From NCBI RefSeq assembly GCF_036240795.1, contig NZ_CP108454.1, positions 1,798,001 through 1,862,000 on the forward strand: a stretch of DNA of 64,000 nucleotides, in the 5' to 3' direction. This DNA comes from Streptomyces sp. NBC_01268. Lineage in GTDB: Bacteria; Actinomycetota; Actinomycetes; Streptomycetales; Streptomycetaceae. The notes beneath the pieces are model-generated. The model was given only the letters and a program-made list of their open reading frames with translations, made no database searches and had not been told where the DNA came from. Made by a program: the position numbers and the translations under genes. Numbering within the stretch: the stretch's first letter is position 1; each line of letters begins with the position of its first letter. Shown here piece after piece: positions 45,328-53,207 of the stretch.

Positions 45328-45789
45328 ATGGCCGAGCCGAGGATCTTCACCTCCGCCGAGGAGCTGCGCGCCGGGATCGGCGAACAGCTGGGCCACAGCG
45401 ACTGGCTGGAGATCGAGCAGAAGCGGATCGACCAGTTCGCCGACGCGACGGGCGACCACCAGTGGATCCACGTCGACCCGGAGCGCGCCGCCACCGGCCC
45501 GTTCGGGCGGACGATCGCGCACGGCTACCTGACGCTGTCGCTGCTGCCGACCCTGGTCCCGCAGATCATGCGCGTCGAGGGCATGCGGATGGGCCTGAAC
45601 TACGGCACCGACAAGGTGCGCTTCCCCGCCCCCGTGCCGGTCGGCTCACGGCTGCGCGCCACCGCCGTGCTCACCGAGGTGACGGAGGCCGGCGGCGGGG
45701 TGCAGGTGACGGCGAAGGTGACCGTGGAGCGCGAGGGCGGCGACAAGCCGGTGTGCGTCGCCGAGTCGGTCTCCCGCTACTACTTCTGA
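45328..45789 (+). CDS. MaoC-family (R)-specific enoyl-CoA hydratase-like protein
   Basis: A 153-residue hot-dog fold protein. The hydratase motif FADATGDHQWIHVDPERA (Asp and His), followed by GRTIAHGYLTLSLLP, fits the (R)-hydratase and NodN-type MaoC dehydratases. It would hydrate an enoyl-CoA. Start at 45328 follows GAGCGGGAAC. The TetR gene on the other strand overlaps its 3' end by 10 bp, and both carry the same operator upstream. Confidence 0.9.
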   Translation: MAEPRIFTSAEELRAGIGEQLGHSDWLEIEQKRIDQFADATGDHQWIHVDPERAATGPFGRTIAHGYLTLSLLPTLVPQIMRVEGMRMGLNYGTDKVRFPAPVPVGSRLRATAVLTEVTEAGGGVQVTAKVTVEREGGDKPVCVAESVSRYYF

Positions 45790-46406
45790 ACCCCCGCCAT
45801 CCGCAGCACGAGGTCGGCGTAGAGCGCGCCGACCTCGTCCGGCGTCCGGCGCCCCTGGGTGTTGAACCAGCGCGAGACGTCGATGCAGAGGGAGAGCACC
45901 GCGACGGTGGTGCCGGCCACGTCGGGGACGTCGAACTCCCCGGCCGCCACGCCCTCGTCGAGGATCCGGCGCACGGTGGCGTCCGACTCGCGGCGCAGCG
46001 CCACGATCTCGGCGCGGTGCTCGGGGCCGAGGGCGTCGAGCTCGTACTGCACGACGCGGGCGGTGGTGTGCCGCTCGGCGTGCCAGCGGACGAAGGACCG
46101 TACGGCGTCGGCGAGCCGCTCGGCGGCCGTGCCCTGCCCGTCGGCGGCGTTCCGCAGGATCTCCAGGGCCTTGTCGTGGCCGATCCGGCTGATCCGGTGG
46201 AGCAGCTCTTCCTTGGTCTTGTAGTGGATGTAGAGCGCGGCCGGGCTCATGCCGGCCCGGCCCGCGATGTCACGGGTCGTGGTGGCGTGGTAGCCGCGCT
46301 CGGCGAACGCCTCGACGGCGGCGACCAGCAGCCGCCGGGCCGCTTCGGGCGTGACCTCGCCCCACGGCATGTCCTCGCCGCCGGGCGTCTCCTCCGTCAC
46401 GCTCAT
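45780..46406 (-). CDS. TetR-family regulator controlling MaoC
   Basis: A 208-residue regulator with the helix-turn-helix at residues ~20-65 (RRLLVAAVEAFAERGYHATTTRDIAGRAGMSPAALYIHYKTKEELL). Start at 46406 (MSVTEETPGGED) is chosen; an upstream frame to 46460 would begin inside the operator. The 16-bp site TGAGCAAGCGCTTAGA lies 48 bp upstream and again before MaoC, so autoregulation and control of MaoC are inferred. The ligand may be an acyl-CoA. Confidence 0.9.
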   Translation of the reverse strand: MSVTEETPGGEDMPWGEVTPEAARRLLVAAVEAFAERGYHATTTRDIAGRAGMSPAALYIHYKTKEELLHRISRIGHDKALEILRNAADGQGTAAERLADAVRSFVRWHAERHTTARVVQYELDALGPEHRAEIVALRRESDATVRRILDEGVAAGEFDVPDVAGTTVAVLSLCIDVSRWFNTQGRRTPDEVGALYADLVLRMAGVQK

Positions 46407-46453
46407 CGCACTCTCCTCGTCGGGCCTTCGGGACGAACACCATACAACGAAGG

Positions 46454-46469
46454 TGAGCAAGCGCTTAGA
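46454..46469. promoter_or_regulatory. TetR operator upstream of its own gene
   Basis: TGAGCAAGCGCTTAGA, identical to the site at 45252. Confidence 0.75.
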
Positions 46470-46479
46470 GAGTGGCGGC

Positions 46480-46695
46480 TCAGCTTTCCTGCCGGTCGCG
46501 GACGACCTTGGCGAGCGTGAAGGCGGAGGTGGTGAGGTAGAGGACGGCGACGGCGAGGAAGCCTCGGACCCAGGCGCTGGCGTCGAGCTGGTAGATCCCG
46601 ACCGTCACGGCCAGGAGCGCGACGCCGAAGGAGAGGATCGCCTGCACGTAGTAGGCGGGGGTGTTCTGCTGCTGCTTGACCGGGTGTTCGCTCAT
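46480..46695 (-). CDS. YiaA/YiaB-family small inner-membrane protein
   Basis: A 71-residue protein with two hydrophobic helices (YYVQAILSFGVALLAVTVGIYQL and AWVRGFLAVAVLYLTTSAFTLAKVV) and a charged tail VRDRQES. It matches the YiaAB two-helix domain. The function is unknown. Start at 46695 (MSEHPVKQQQ) is preferred over 46707. It is transcribed on the same strand as the TetR gene across the operator. Confidence 0.8.
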   Translation of the reverse strand: MSEHPVKQQQNTPAYYVQAILSFGVALLAVTVGIYQLDASAWVRGFLAVAVLYLTTSAFTLAKVVRDRQES

Positions 46696-46732
46696 GCCGG
46701 ACAGCATCGGGCGGATGTGGCCGGCGCCACAT

Positions 46733-46802
46733 CCGCCCGGATACTCAGGCGGCGCCCCCGGGTACTCCCCGGGTACTCCCTGGATCCCGCCCGGATACTC
46801 AG
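46733..46802. repeat. Direct repeats at the 3' end of the acyl-CoA dehydrogenase gene
   Basis: CCGCCCGGATACTCAG occurs at 46733-46748 and again at 46787-46802, the latter covering the stop codon (TCA at 46799-46801). Two GGGTACTCCC copies lie between. Confidence 0.82.
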
Positions 46803-47962
46803 AACGCCGAGACCCCTGTCAGCGCCCGCCCGATGATCAGCTTCTGGATCTGGCTGGTGCCCTCGTAGAGGGTCATCACGCGCGCGTCCCGCAGCAGCTT
46901 GCCGACCGGGTACTCGTCGATGTAGCCGTAGCCACCGAAGACCTGGAGGGCGTTGTTGGCCGCGCGGACGGCGGCCTCCGAGGCGAACAGCTTGGCCTTC
47001 GAGGCGGCCGTGGCGAACTCCTCGCCCCGGTCGACCAGGTCCGCGACCCGCCAGGTGAGCAGCCGGGCCGCGTCCACGTCGACCGCGATGTCGCTGATCA
47101 GCTCCTGCACCAGCTGGTACGAGGCGATGGGCTTGCCGAACTGCTCGCGCTCCCCCGCGTACCGCACCGCCGCGTCGAGCGCCGCCTGCGCGATGCCCAC
47201 GCAGCCCGCTGCCACCGACATGCGGCCCTTGGCGAGCGCGGACATGGCGACGGAGAAGCCCTTGCCCTCGGGGCCGAGCATCGCGCTCGCCGGCACCCGG
47301 ACGCCGTCGAGGACCAGCTCGGCGGTGGCCTGGCCGCGCAGGCCCAGCTTGCCGTGGATGGCACGGCGGGTGAGGCCGGGGGTGTCGGTGGGCACGAGGA
47401 ACGCGGAGACGCCCTTGTGGCCGGGGGCGTCCCCGGTGCGGGCGAAGAGCAGCACGACATCCGCCCAGGTGCCGTTGGTGATGAACATCTTGCTGCCGTC
47501 GATCACGTACCCGTCGCCGTCGCGGACCGCCCGGGTGGCCAGGTTCCCGGCGTCGGAGCCGGTGCCGGGCTCGGTCAGGCCGAAGCAGCCGATCGCGTCA
47601 CCGGACGCGAGCCGCGGCAGCCAGCTCCGCTTCTGCTCCTCGTCGCCCCAGGAGGAGATCGTCTTGGCGACCAGGCCGAGGGAGACCGAGACGATGCCGC
47701 GCACGGAGGAGTCGCCGCGACCCAGCTCCTCCGTCACCAGGCAGTACGCCAGGTGGTCGCCGCCCGAGCCGCCGTACTCCTCCGGGATGGTCAGGCCGAG
47801 GAAGCCGACCGCGCCCAGCTTCTTCACGATCGACCGGTCGACGTCCTCGGCCCGGTCCCACTCGACGACGTGCGGGGCGACCTCACGGGCGACGAAGTCC
47901 TCGGCGAGCCGTCGCACCGCCGTCTGTTCCTCGCTCAGCTCCAGATTCACCGCGCCACCCAT
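46799..47962 (-). CDS. Acyl-CoA dehydrogenase
   Basis: A 387-residue FAD enzyme of beta-oxidation. IGCFGLTEPGTGSDAGNLAT and MFITNGTWADVV contact the flavin; the catalytic Glu is expected in the C-terminal RVMTLYEGTSQIQKLIIGRAL. QVFGGYGYIDEYPVGKLLRDA is typical of short-chain or glutaryl/branched-chain types. Start at 47962, or GTG at 47947 (VNLELSEEQ). It is divergent from a TetR gene, and a 17-bp motif shared with the aldehyde dehydrogenase promoter lies just upstream. Confidence 0.92.
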   Translation of the reverse strand: MGGAVNLELSEEQTAVRRLAEDFVAREVAPHVVEWDRAEDVDRSIVKKLGAVGFLGLTIPEEYGGSGGDHLAYCLVTEELGRGDSSVRGIVSVSLGLVAKTISSWGDEEQKRSWLPRLASGDAIGCFGLTEPGTGSDAGNLATRAVRDGDGYVIDGSKMFITNGTWADVVLLFARTGDAPGHKGVSAFLVPTDTPGLTRRAIHGKLGLRGQATAELVLDGVRVPASAMLGPEGKGFSVAMSALAKGRMSVAAGCVGIAQAALDAAVRYAGEREQFGKPIASYQLVQELISDIAVDVDAARLLTWRVADLVDRGEEFATAASKAKLFASEAAVRAANNALQVFGGYGYIDEYPVGKLLRDARVMTLYEGTSQIQKLIIGRALTGVSAF

Positions 47963-47970
47963 CCTCTTTT

Positions 47971-47987
47971 AATTACCACTGCTAGTT
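47971..47987. promoter_or_regulatory. Candidate operator, acyl-CoA dehydrogenase/TetR divergent region
   Basis: AATTACCACTGCTAGTT, outer arms AATTA/TAGTT. It aligns with AACTAGCGCTGTTAGTT at 53191, and the flanking TTTTCG and CCAGG are conserved too. Confidence 0.6.
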
Positions 47988-48014
47988 TTCGTGGCCAGGC
48001 CTACTATGTGCGCC

Positions 48015-48671
48015 ATGGCCCGACCGCGCAAGCCCCTCCTCAGCCGAGACCGCATCGTCGCGACGGCGGGAGCGCTCGTGGACGCCGAGGGGCTCGCCGC
48101 CCTCTCGACCAGGCGGCTCGCGGCCGAACTCGGCGTCAGCGGACCCTCGCTCTACAACCACTTCCGGACCAAGGACGAGATCCTCGACGCGGTCGCGGAC
48201 GCGGTCAGCACCAAGATCGACCTGTCGATGTTCGCGGCCGACGACCCCCGCGACTGGCGCACCGCCCTGCACGACTGGGCGGTCTCCTACCGGGCCGCCC
48301 TCGCCGACCACCCGCACATCGTCCCGGTCCTCGCCCAGGGCCCCGGCCGCCGCCCGGCCGGCCTGAGGGTCGCCGACGCGGTCTTCGGCGCGATGGTCCG
48401 CGCGGGCTGGCCCCCCGCCCAGGCCACGTACATCGGCGCGCTGATGCGCTACTTCGTCACCGGCTCCGCCCTCGGCTCCTTCGCCCGCGGCTTCGTCGAC
48501 GACGAGACCGCCTACGACCCCGCCGACTACCCGCACCTCGGCCAGGCCCACCTCCTCGCTGAGCGGCGCGAGAAGGTCGACGAGGGCGCCTTCGAGACGG
48601 GACTGCGGGCCCTGCTCGACGGACTCGGGACGCAGTACGCGCAGTACGCGGAGCCTGCGCAGCCCGGGTAG
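48015..48671 (+). CDS. TetR-family regulator with TetR_C_2-type domain
   Basis: A 218-residue regulator. The helix-turn-helix is SRDRIVATAGALVDAEGLAALSTRRLAAELGVSGPSLYNHFRTKDEILDAV (about residues 9-59). It is divergent from the acyl-CoA dehydrogenase gene with the candidate operator between them. By the shared motif I infer that it may also control the alcohol/aldehyde dehydrogenase pair at 50.6-53.1 kb. Start at 48015 (MARPRKPLLSRD); an earlier GTG at 47991 would overlap the operator. Confidence 0.9.
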   Translation: MARPRKPLLSRDRIVATAGALVDAEGLAALSTRRLAAELGVSGPSLYNHFRTKDEILDAVADAVSTKIDLSMFAADDPRDWRTALHDWAVSYRAALADHPHIVPVLAQGPGRRPAGLRVADAVFGAMVRAGWPPAQATYIGALMRYFVTGSALGSFARGFVDDETAYDPADYPHLGQAHLLAERREKVDEGAFETGLRALLDGLGTQYAQYAEPAQPG

Positions 48672-48676
48672 CCCGC

Positions 48677-48755
48677 GCCGTCCGGGCAGCCATCGCCGTC
48701 CGGGCAGCCATCGCCGTCCGCCCGATCCGCACAGCCCGTGCCGTCCGCCCGATCC
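48677..48755. repeat. Short tandem array behind the TetR gene
   Basis: Two exact 18-bp units GCCGTCCGGGCAGCCATC (48677-48712) are followed by two 16-bp GCCGTCCGCCCGATCC copies (48713 and 48740). The array starts six bases after the stop codon. Confidence 0.82.
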
Positions 48756-48776
48756 GGGCCGGGCGTCCCGACCGCC

Positions 48777-48800
48777 ATGGTTCGGCCATGGCCGAACCAT
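48777..48800. promoter_or_regulatory. Perfect 24-bp palindrome before the ArsR gene
   Basis: The half ATGGTTCGGCCA is followed directly by its exact complement TGGCCGAACCAT. It includes the ATG at 48788 and ends 21 bases before the preferred ArsR start. Likely operator of the ArsR protein. Confidence 0.68.
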
Positions 48801-48820
48801 GCCTGCGCCATGCTGGTGCC

Positions 48821-49516
48821 ATGGCCCCCAAAGACCTCGCCTCGCTCGCCGCCCTCTTCGCCGACGAGACCCGCGCCGCCTTCCTGCTCGCCCTGCTCGA
48901 CGGGCGCGCCTGGACCGCCGGGGAGCTGGCCCGCCACGCGCGGGTGGCCCCCTCGACCGCCAGCGAGCACCTGGGCAAGCTGGTCGCGGGCGGGGTGCTC
49001 GCCGAGGAGCGGCAGGGACGGCACCGGTACGTCCGGCTCGCCGACCCCGGCATCGCGCACCTCGTCGAGGACCTGGCCGCCCGCTCCGAACCCGCCGGGC
49101 CCCGGGCACCGCTCGGGCTGCGGGCGGCGAGCGCCGGGCAGGCCATGGCGCGCGGCCGGACCTGCTACGACCATCTCGCCGGGCGACTCGGCATCACCCT
49201 CACCGACGCCCTGACCGCCCGCGGACTGCTGCGCCAGGACACCGGGTTCGCGCTGACCGACCCGGGCATGGCCTGGTTCGAGGAGCTCGGCATCACCCTC
49301 GCGTCCAAGGGACGGCGGCCCGTCGCGCGCGGCTGCCTCGACTGGACCGAGCGCCGGCAGCACCTCGCCGGGCTCGCGGGGGCGGCACTGTGCCGGCACG
49401 CGATGGACGCCGGGTGGTGCGTACGGATCGGGTCGGAGCGCGCGGTGAAGGTGACACCGGAAGGAGAACGGGCGCTGCGCGCACGCCTGGGCATCGAGGC
49501 GGAGGCGCTGCGGTGA
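48821..49516 (+). CDS. ArsR-family winged-helix regulator
   Basis: A 231-residue regulator. The winged helix is at the N-terminus (LAALFADETRAAFLLALLDGRAWTAGELARHARVAPSTASEHLGKLVAGGV). A C-terminal extension of ~120 residues (GLRAASAGQAMARGRTCYDHLAG onward, with several Cys) is longer than in metal sensors and typical of the Streptomyces subgroup of unknown ligand. The start at 48821 (MAPKDLASL) is preferred; one at 48788 would lie inside the palindrome. Downstream lies an EamA exporter, a plausible target. Confidence 0.85.
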   Translation: MAPKDLASLAALFADETRAAFLLALLDGRAWTAGELARHARVAPSTASEHLGKLVAGGVLAEERQGRHRYVRLADPGIAHLVEDLAARSEPAGPRAPLGLRAASAGQAMARGRTCYDHLAGRLGITLTDALTARGLLRQDTGFALTDPGMAWFEELGITLASKGRRPVARGCLDWTERRQHLAGLAGAALCRHAMDAGWCVRIGSERAVKVTPEGERALRARLGIEAEALR

Positions 49517-49617
49517 GGCGGTCGGCGCGGGAGGCGCCGCGGGGAGCCGCCCGGTCCGCGGCTGCGGCGCCCGATATTGCGGTGAGCGCCGAACGGTCCG
49601 CGCCGTACGGTCGGTCC

Positions 49618-50526
49618 ATGCCGAACCGAACCTCACGTCTCGCGCTCGCCGCCGCCGGTGTCACCGTCGTCCTGTGGGCCTCCGCCTTCGTGTCCATCCG
49701 CAGCGCGGGCGCCGCCTACTCCCCCGGCGCCCTCGCCCTGGGCCGGCTCCTCGCCGGCTCCCTGGTGCTCGGCGCGGTCCTGCTGATACGCCGCGAAGGG
49801 CTTCCGCCGCGGGCCGCCTGGCGCGGGATCGGCGTGTCCGGGCTGCTGTGGTTCGGGGTGTACATGGTGGTGCTCAACTGGGGCGAGCAGGAGGTCGACG
49901 CGGGCACCGCGGCGATGGTCGTGAACATCGGCCCGATCCTGATCGCCCTGCTCGGCGCGCGCTTCCTCAAGGAGTCGCTGCCGCCCCGACTGCTCGCCGG
50001 CATGGCGGTGTCCTTCGCGGGCGCGGTGGCCGTCGGGCTCTCCATGTCCGGCGAGGGACACGCCTCGGTCCTCGGCGTCGCGCTCTGCCTGCTGGCGGCG
50101 ATCGCGTACGCCGGGGGTGTCGTCGCCCAGAAGCCCGCGCTGGCGCACGGCAGCGCGCTCCAGGTGACGACCTTCGGGTGCCTGATCGGCGCGGCGGCCT
50201 GTCTGCCGTTCGCCGGGCAGCTCGTCGAGGAGGTGGGCCGGGCCCCGCTGTCGGCGACCCTCAACATGGTCTACCTCGGCGTGTTCCCGACCGCCCTCGC
50301 CTTCACCACCTGGGCCTACGCCCTGGCCCGTACGACCGCGGGCCGGATGGGCGCGACGACCTACGCCGTGCCGGCCCTGGTGGTGCTGCTGGCCTGGGTG
50401 TTCCTGGGCGAGCTGCCGGGGCTGCTCACGCTGGGCGGGGGCGCGCTGTGCCTGGCCGGCGTGGCGGTGTCCCGGTCGCGGCCGAAGCCCGTGGTGGCGG
50501 CTCCGGTCGGGACCGTACGGGGCTAG
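49618..50526 (+). CDS. EamA/DMT-family transporter
   Basis: A 302-residue membrane protein with about ten helices and two EamA repeats. The first repeat starts LALAAAGVTVVLWASAFVSIRSAG; the second includes VALCLLAAIAYAGGVVAQKPAL and PALVVLLAWVFLGELPGLLTLGGGALCLAGV. It is a putative exporter of a metabolite or drug. Start at 49618, after a region with no clear ribosome site. It is the likely target of the adjacent ArsR regulator. Confidence 0.9.
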   Translation: MPNRTSRLALAAAGVTVVLWASAFVSIRSAGAAYSPGALALGRLLAGSLVLGAVLLIRREGLPPRAAWRGIGVSGLLWFGVYMVVLNWGEQEVDAGTAAMVVNIGPILIALLGARFLKESLPPRLLAGMAVSFAGAVAVGLSMSGEGHASVLGVALCLLAAIAYAGGVVAQKPALAHGSALQVTTFGCLIGAAACLPFAGQLVEEVGRAPLSATLNMVYLGVFPTALAFTTWAYALARTTAGRMGATTYAVPALVVLLAWVFLGELPGLLTLGGGALCLAGVAVSRSRPKPVVAAPVGTVRG

Positions 50527-50600
50527 GACCGGTCCGCGGGAGTGCCGGGACCGGTCCGGAGGGGCCTGAAAGGACGCCGTGGAAGAGACGGGTCCGGAGG

Positions 50601-50642
50601 AGGCGGCCCGGAAGAGGCGGCCCGGAAGAGGCGGCCTAGAAG
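50601..50642. repeat. Three 14-bp tandem units at an alcohol dehydrogenase 3' end
   Basis: AGGCGGCCCGGAAG occurs twice, then AGGCGGCCTAGAAG, where the changed bases form the stop codon complement (CTA, 50636-50638). Confidence 0.87.
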
Positions 50643-51715
50643 ACGACCAGTGCCCGGCCGCCCTTGCCCGCGAGCATGTTCTCGAAGGCGCCGGGGATGC
50701 CCTCCAGGGTGATGCGTTCGGTGACCAGGGCGCTCAGGTCGAGGCGGCCGGCGCGGATGTGCTCGGCGAGGACCGGGAGGTCCTCGGCCGGGTTGGAGTT
50801 GCCGTAGACGCAGCCGGACAGGGTGCGGCCCCAGTGGAAGAGCTCCAGGGCGTTGAAGGTGACCTGCTGGTCCTTGCCGCCGATGCCGACGACGGTGGTG
50901 CGGCCGCCGCGCCGGGTGGCGTCCCAGGCGGTACGGATGGTGGCGGCGCGGCCGACGCACTCGACGGACACGTCGGCGCCGTGGCCGCCGGTCAGCTTCC
51001 GGATCTCCTTGGCGGTGGTGTCGGAGGCGACGACGTACTCGGTGGCCCCGGCGGCCCGGGCCAGCGCCTCCTTCTCGGGCGACACGTCGACCGCGACGAT
51101 CGTCGAGGCACCGGCGATCCGGGCGGCCTGGAGGGTGGCGAGGCCGACGCCGCCGACGCCGAAGACGGCCACGCTCTCGCCCCGCCGGACCCGCGCGGAG
51201 TGGTGGATCGCGCCCCAGCCGGTGAGGACGGCGCAGCCGAGCAGGGCGGCGTCGGTGAGCGGGACGCCGTCCGGGACGGGCAGCACGCAGTTCGCGGCGA
51301 CGACGGTCTCCTCGGCGAAGGCCGCCACGTTGAGCCCCGGGTGGAGCTCGGTGCCGTCCTGGGTGCGGGCGTACACGGCGGCGGCGCCGCTCAGCGCGTG
51401 CGCGCAGAGCCAGACCTCGCCGATCGAGCAGTGGTGGCAGGTGCCGCAGGACGGCGCCCAGTTGAGGACGACGCCGTCGCCGGGGGCGACGTGGGTGACG
51501 CCCTCGCCGACGGAGACGACCGTGCCGGCGCCCTCGTGACCGAGGACGGCGGGCACGGGTACCCGCATCGTCCCGTCGGACAGCGACAGGTCGGAGTGGC
51601 AGACCCCTGCGGCGGCGAGGCGGACCCGGACCTGTCCGGGGCCCGGCTCGGGCAGTTCGATGCCGGTGATCTCCAGGGGAGAGCCGATGGCGGGCAGGAC
51701 GGCGGCGCGGATCAC
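50636..51715 (-). CDS. Zinc-dependent alcohol dehydrogenase (AdhC/mycothiol-type layout)
   Basis: A 359-residue medium-chain dehydrogenase. The catalytic zinc site is [11 protein letters not shown] and [11 protein letters not shown]; the structural zinc site is [17 protein letters not shown]; the Rossmann motif [16 protein letters not shown] at 51715 follows GAGGAGCC. It is downstream of the aldehyde dehydrogenase gene by 29 bp and probably in the same operon, so it may oxidise an alcohol to the aldehyde used by that enzyme. The substrate is unknown. Confidence 0.92.
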   Translation of the reverse strand: MIRAAVLPAIGSPLEITGIELPEPGPGQVRVRLAAAGVCHSDLSLSDGTMRVPVPAVLGHEGAGTVVSVGEGVTHVAPGDGVVLNWAPSCGTCHHCSIGEVWLCAHALSGAAAVYARTQDGTELHPGLNVAAFAEETVVAANCVLPVPDGVPLTDAALLGCAVLTGWGAIHHSARVRRGESVAVFGVGGVGLATLQAARIAGASTIVAVDVSPEKEALARAAGATEYVVASDTTAKEIRKLTGGHGADVSVECVGRAATIRTAWDATRRGGRTTVVGIGGKDQQVTFNALELFHWGRTLSGCVYGNSNPAEDLPVLAEHIRAGRLDLSALVTERITLEGIPGAFENMLAGKGGRALVVF

Positions 51716-51744
51716 GGATGGGGCTCCTCGGGTGAGTACGGCGC

Positions 51745-53136
51745 TCAGAACTGCAGGGACTTGGTCTGGAGGTACTCGGCGAGCCCGTGCGCGCCGAGCT
51801 CGCGGCCGACACCCGACTGCTTCCAGCCGCCGAAGGGGGCCAGCGGGTTGAACCGGCCGCCGTTGATGTCGACCTGGCCGGTCTCCATGCGGCGGGCGAA
51901 GGCGACGGCCTCGTCCGGCTCTCCCCAGACGGCGCCGCCGAGCCCGTACACCGTGCCGTTGGCGATGGCGAGCGCGTCGGCCTCGTCCTCGTACCGGATG
52001 ATCGAGACGACCGGGCCGAAGATCTCCTCCTGGGCGATGGTCATCCCGGGGGTGACGTCGGCGAAGACGGTCGGGGCGACGTAGTAGCCGGTCGGGCGCG
52101 GGGCCTCGGGGCCGCCCGCGACGAGCCGGGCGCCCTCCGCGACGCCCTTCTCGATGTAGTCGCGGACGCGGTCGCGCTGCCGGGCGCTGACGAGGGGGCC
52201 GAGACGCTCGCCGGGGACGTACTTGGCGACGGCCTCGGCGGCGAGCGCGACGGCCTCCTCGTACCGCTCGGCGGGGACCAGCATCCGGGTCCAGGCGCTG
52301 CACGTCTGGCCGGAGTTGGACATGACGTTGGCGACGCCGACGGCGACGGCCTTGCCGAGGTCGGCGCTGGGCAGGATCACGTTGGCCGACTTGCCGCCCA
52401 GTTCGAGGGCGACGCGCTTGACCGCGCCGCCGGCGAGGGCGCCGATCCGCCGGCCGACGGCGGTGGAGCCGGTGAAGGAGACGAGGTCCACGTCGGAGTG
52501 CTCGGCGAGGGCCTGCCCGGCGACCGCGCCGAGGCCGGTGACCAGGTTGAAGACACCGGCCGGCACCCCGGCGGCGTGGACGGCCTCGGCGAAGAGCTGG
52601 GCGGTCAGCGGGGTGTCCTCGGCGGGCTTGAGGACGACGGTGCAGCCGGCGGCGAGGGCGGGGGCGACCTTGGCGACGATCTGGTGGAGCGGGTAGTTCC
52701 ACGGGGTGATCGCGGCGACGACGCCGACCGGCTCGGAGTAGACGGTCGAGTTGCCGACCTTCTCCTCGAAGGGGTGGGTGGCGGCGAGCTCGGCGTACGA
52801 ACCGGCCACGGCGATGGGCAGTCCGGCGTGCACGGCGGCGGCGAGCTGCGGCGGGGCACCGAGCTCGGCGGTGACCGTGGCGGCGATCTCCTCGGCGCGG
52901 GCGGCGAGCGCGTCGCGCAGCGCGCCGATCCGGGCGGCCCGCTCGGCGGGCGGGGTGGCGGCCCAGCCGGGGAAGGCGGCACGGGCGGCGCGCACGGCGG
53001 CGTCGACGTCCTCTGCGGTCCCGGCCGGGACGTGGGCGATGACCCGCTCGTCGGCGGGGTCGATCACGGCGATCGTCTCCGCGGATGCCGCGGGACGCCA
53101 CTCCCCGCCGATGTACATCGCGTCGTGGGCCTTCAT
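51745..53136 (-). CDS. NAD(P)-dependent aldehyde dehydrogenase
   Basis: A 463-residue [27 protein letters not shown], the cofactor segment [11 protein letters not shown], the general base Glu in [11 protein letters not shown] and the nucleophile Cys in [12 protein letters not shown] are all present. Start at 53136 ([15 protein letters not shown]) follows GAGGAGAC. It is first in an operon with the zinc alcohol dehydrogenase. A 17-bp motif shared with the acyl-CoA dehydrogenase/TetR region lies 55 bp upstream. Confidence 0.93.
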   Translation of the reverse strand: MKAHDAMYIGGEWRPAASAETIAVIDPADERVIAHVPAGTAEDVDAAVRAARAAFPGWAATPPAERAARIGALRDALAARAEEIAATVTAELGAPPQLAAAVHAGLPIAVAGSYAELAATHPFEEKVGNSTVYSEPVGVVAAITPWNYPLHQIVAKVAPALAAGCTVVLKPAEDTPLTAQLFAEAVHAAGVPAGVFNLVTGLGAVAGQALAEHSDVDLVSFTGSTAVGRRIGALAGGAVKRVALELGGKSANVILPSADLGKAVAVGVANVMSNSGQTCSAWTRMLVPAERYEEAVALAAEAVAKYVPGERLGPLVSARQRDRVRDYIEKGVAEGARLVAGGPEAPRPTGYYVAPTVFADVTPGMTIAQEEIFGPVVSIIRYEDEADALAIANGTVYGLGGAVWGEPDEAVAFARRMETGQVDINGGRFNPLAPFGGWKQSGVGRELGAHGLAEYLQTKSLQF

Positions 53137-53190
53137 CCGCTGTCTCCTCACACGTCGGGGCGGCGCGCTTGCTCGCGTGACCGGGACCCA

Positions 53191-53207
53191 AACTAGCGCT
53201 GTTAGTT
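53191..53207. promoter_or_regulatory. Candidate operator upstream of the aldehyde dehydrogenase operon
   Basis: AACTAGCGCTGTTAGTT, arms AACTA/TAGTT. It matches the site at 47971, including the following TTTTCG. Confidence 0.6.
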
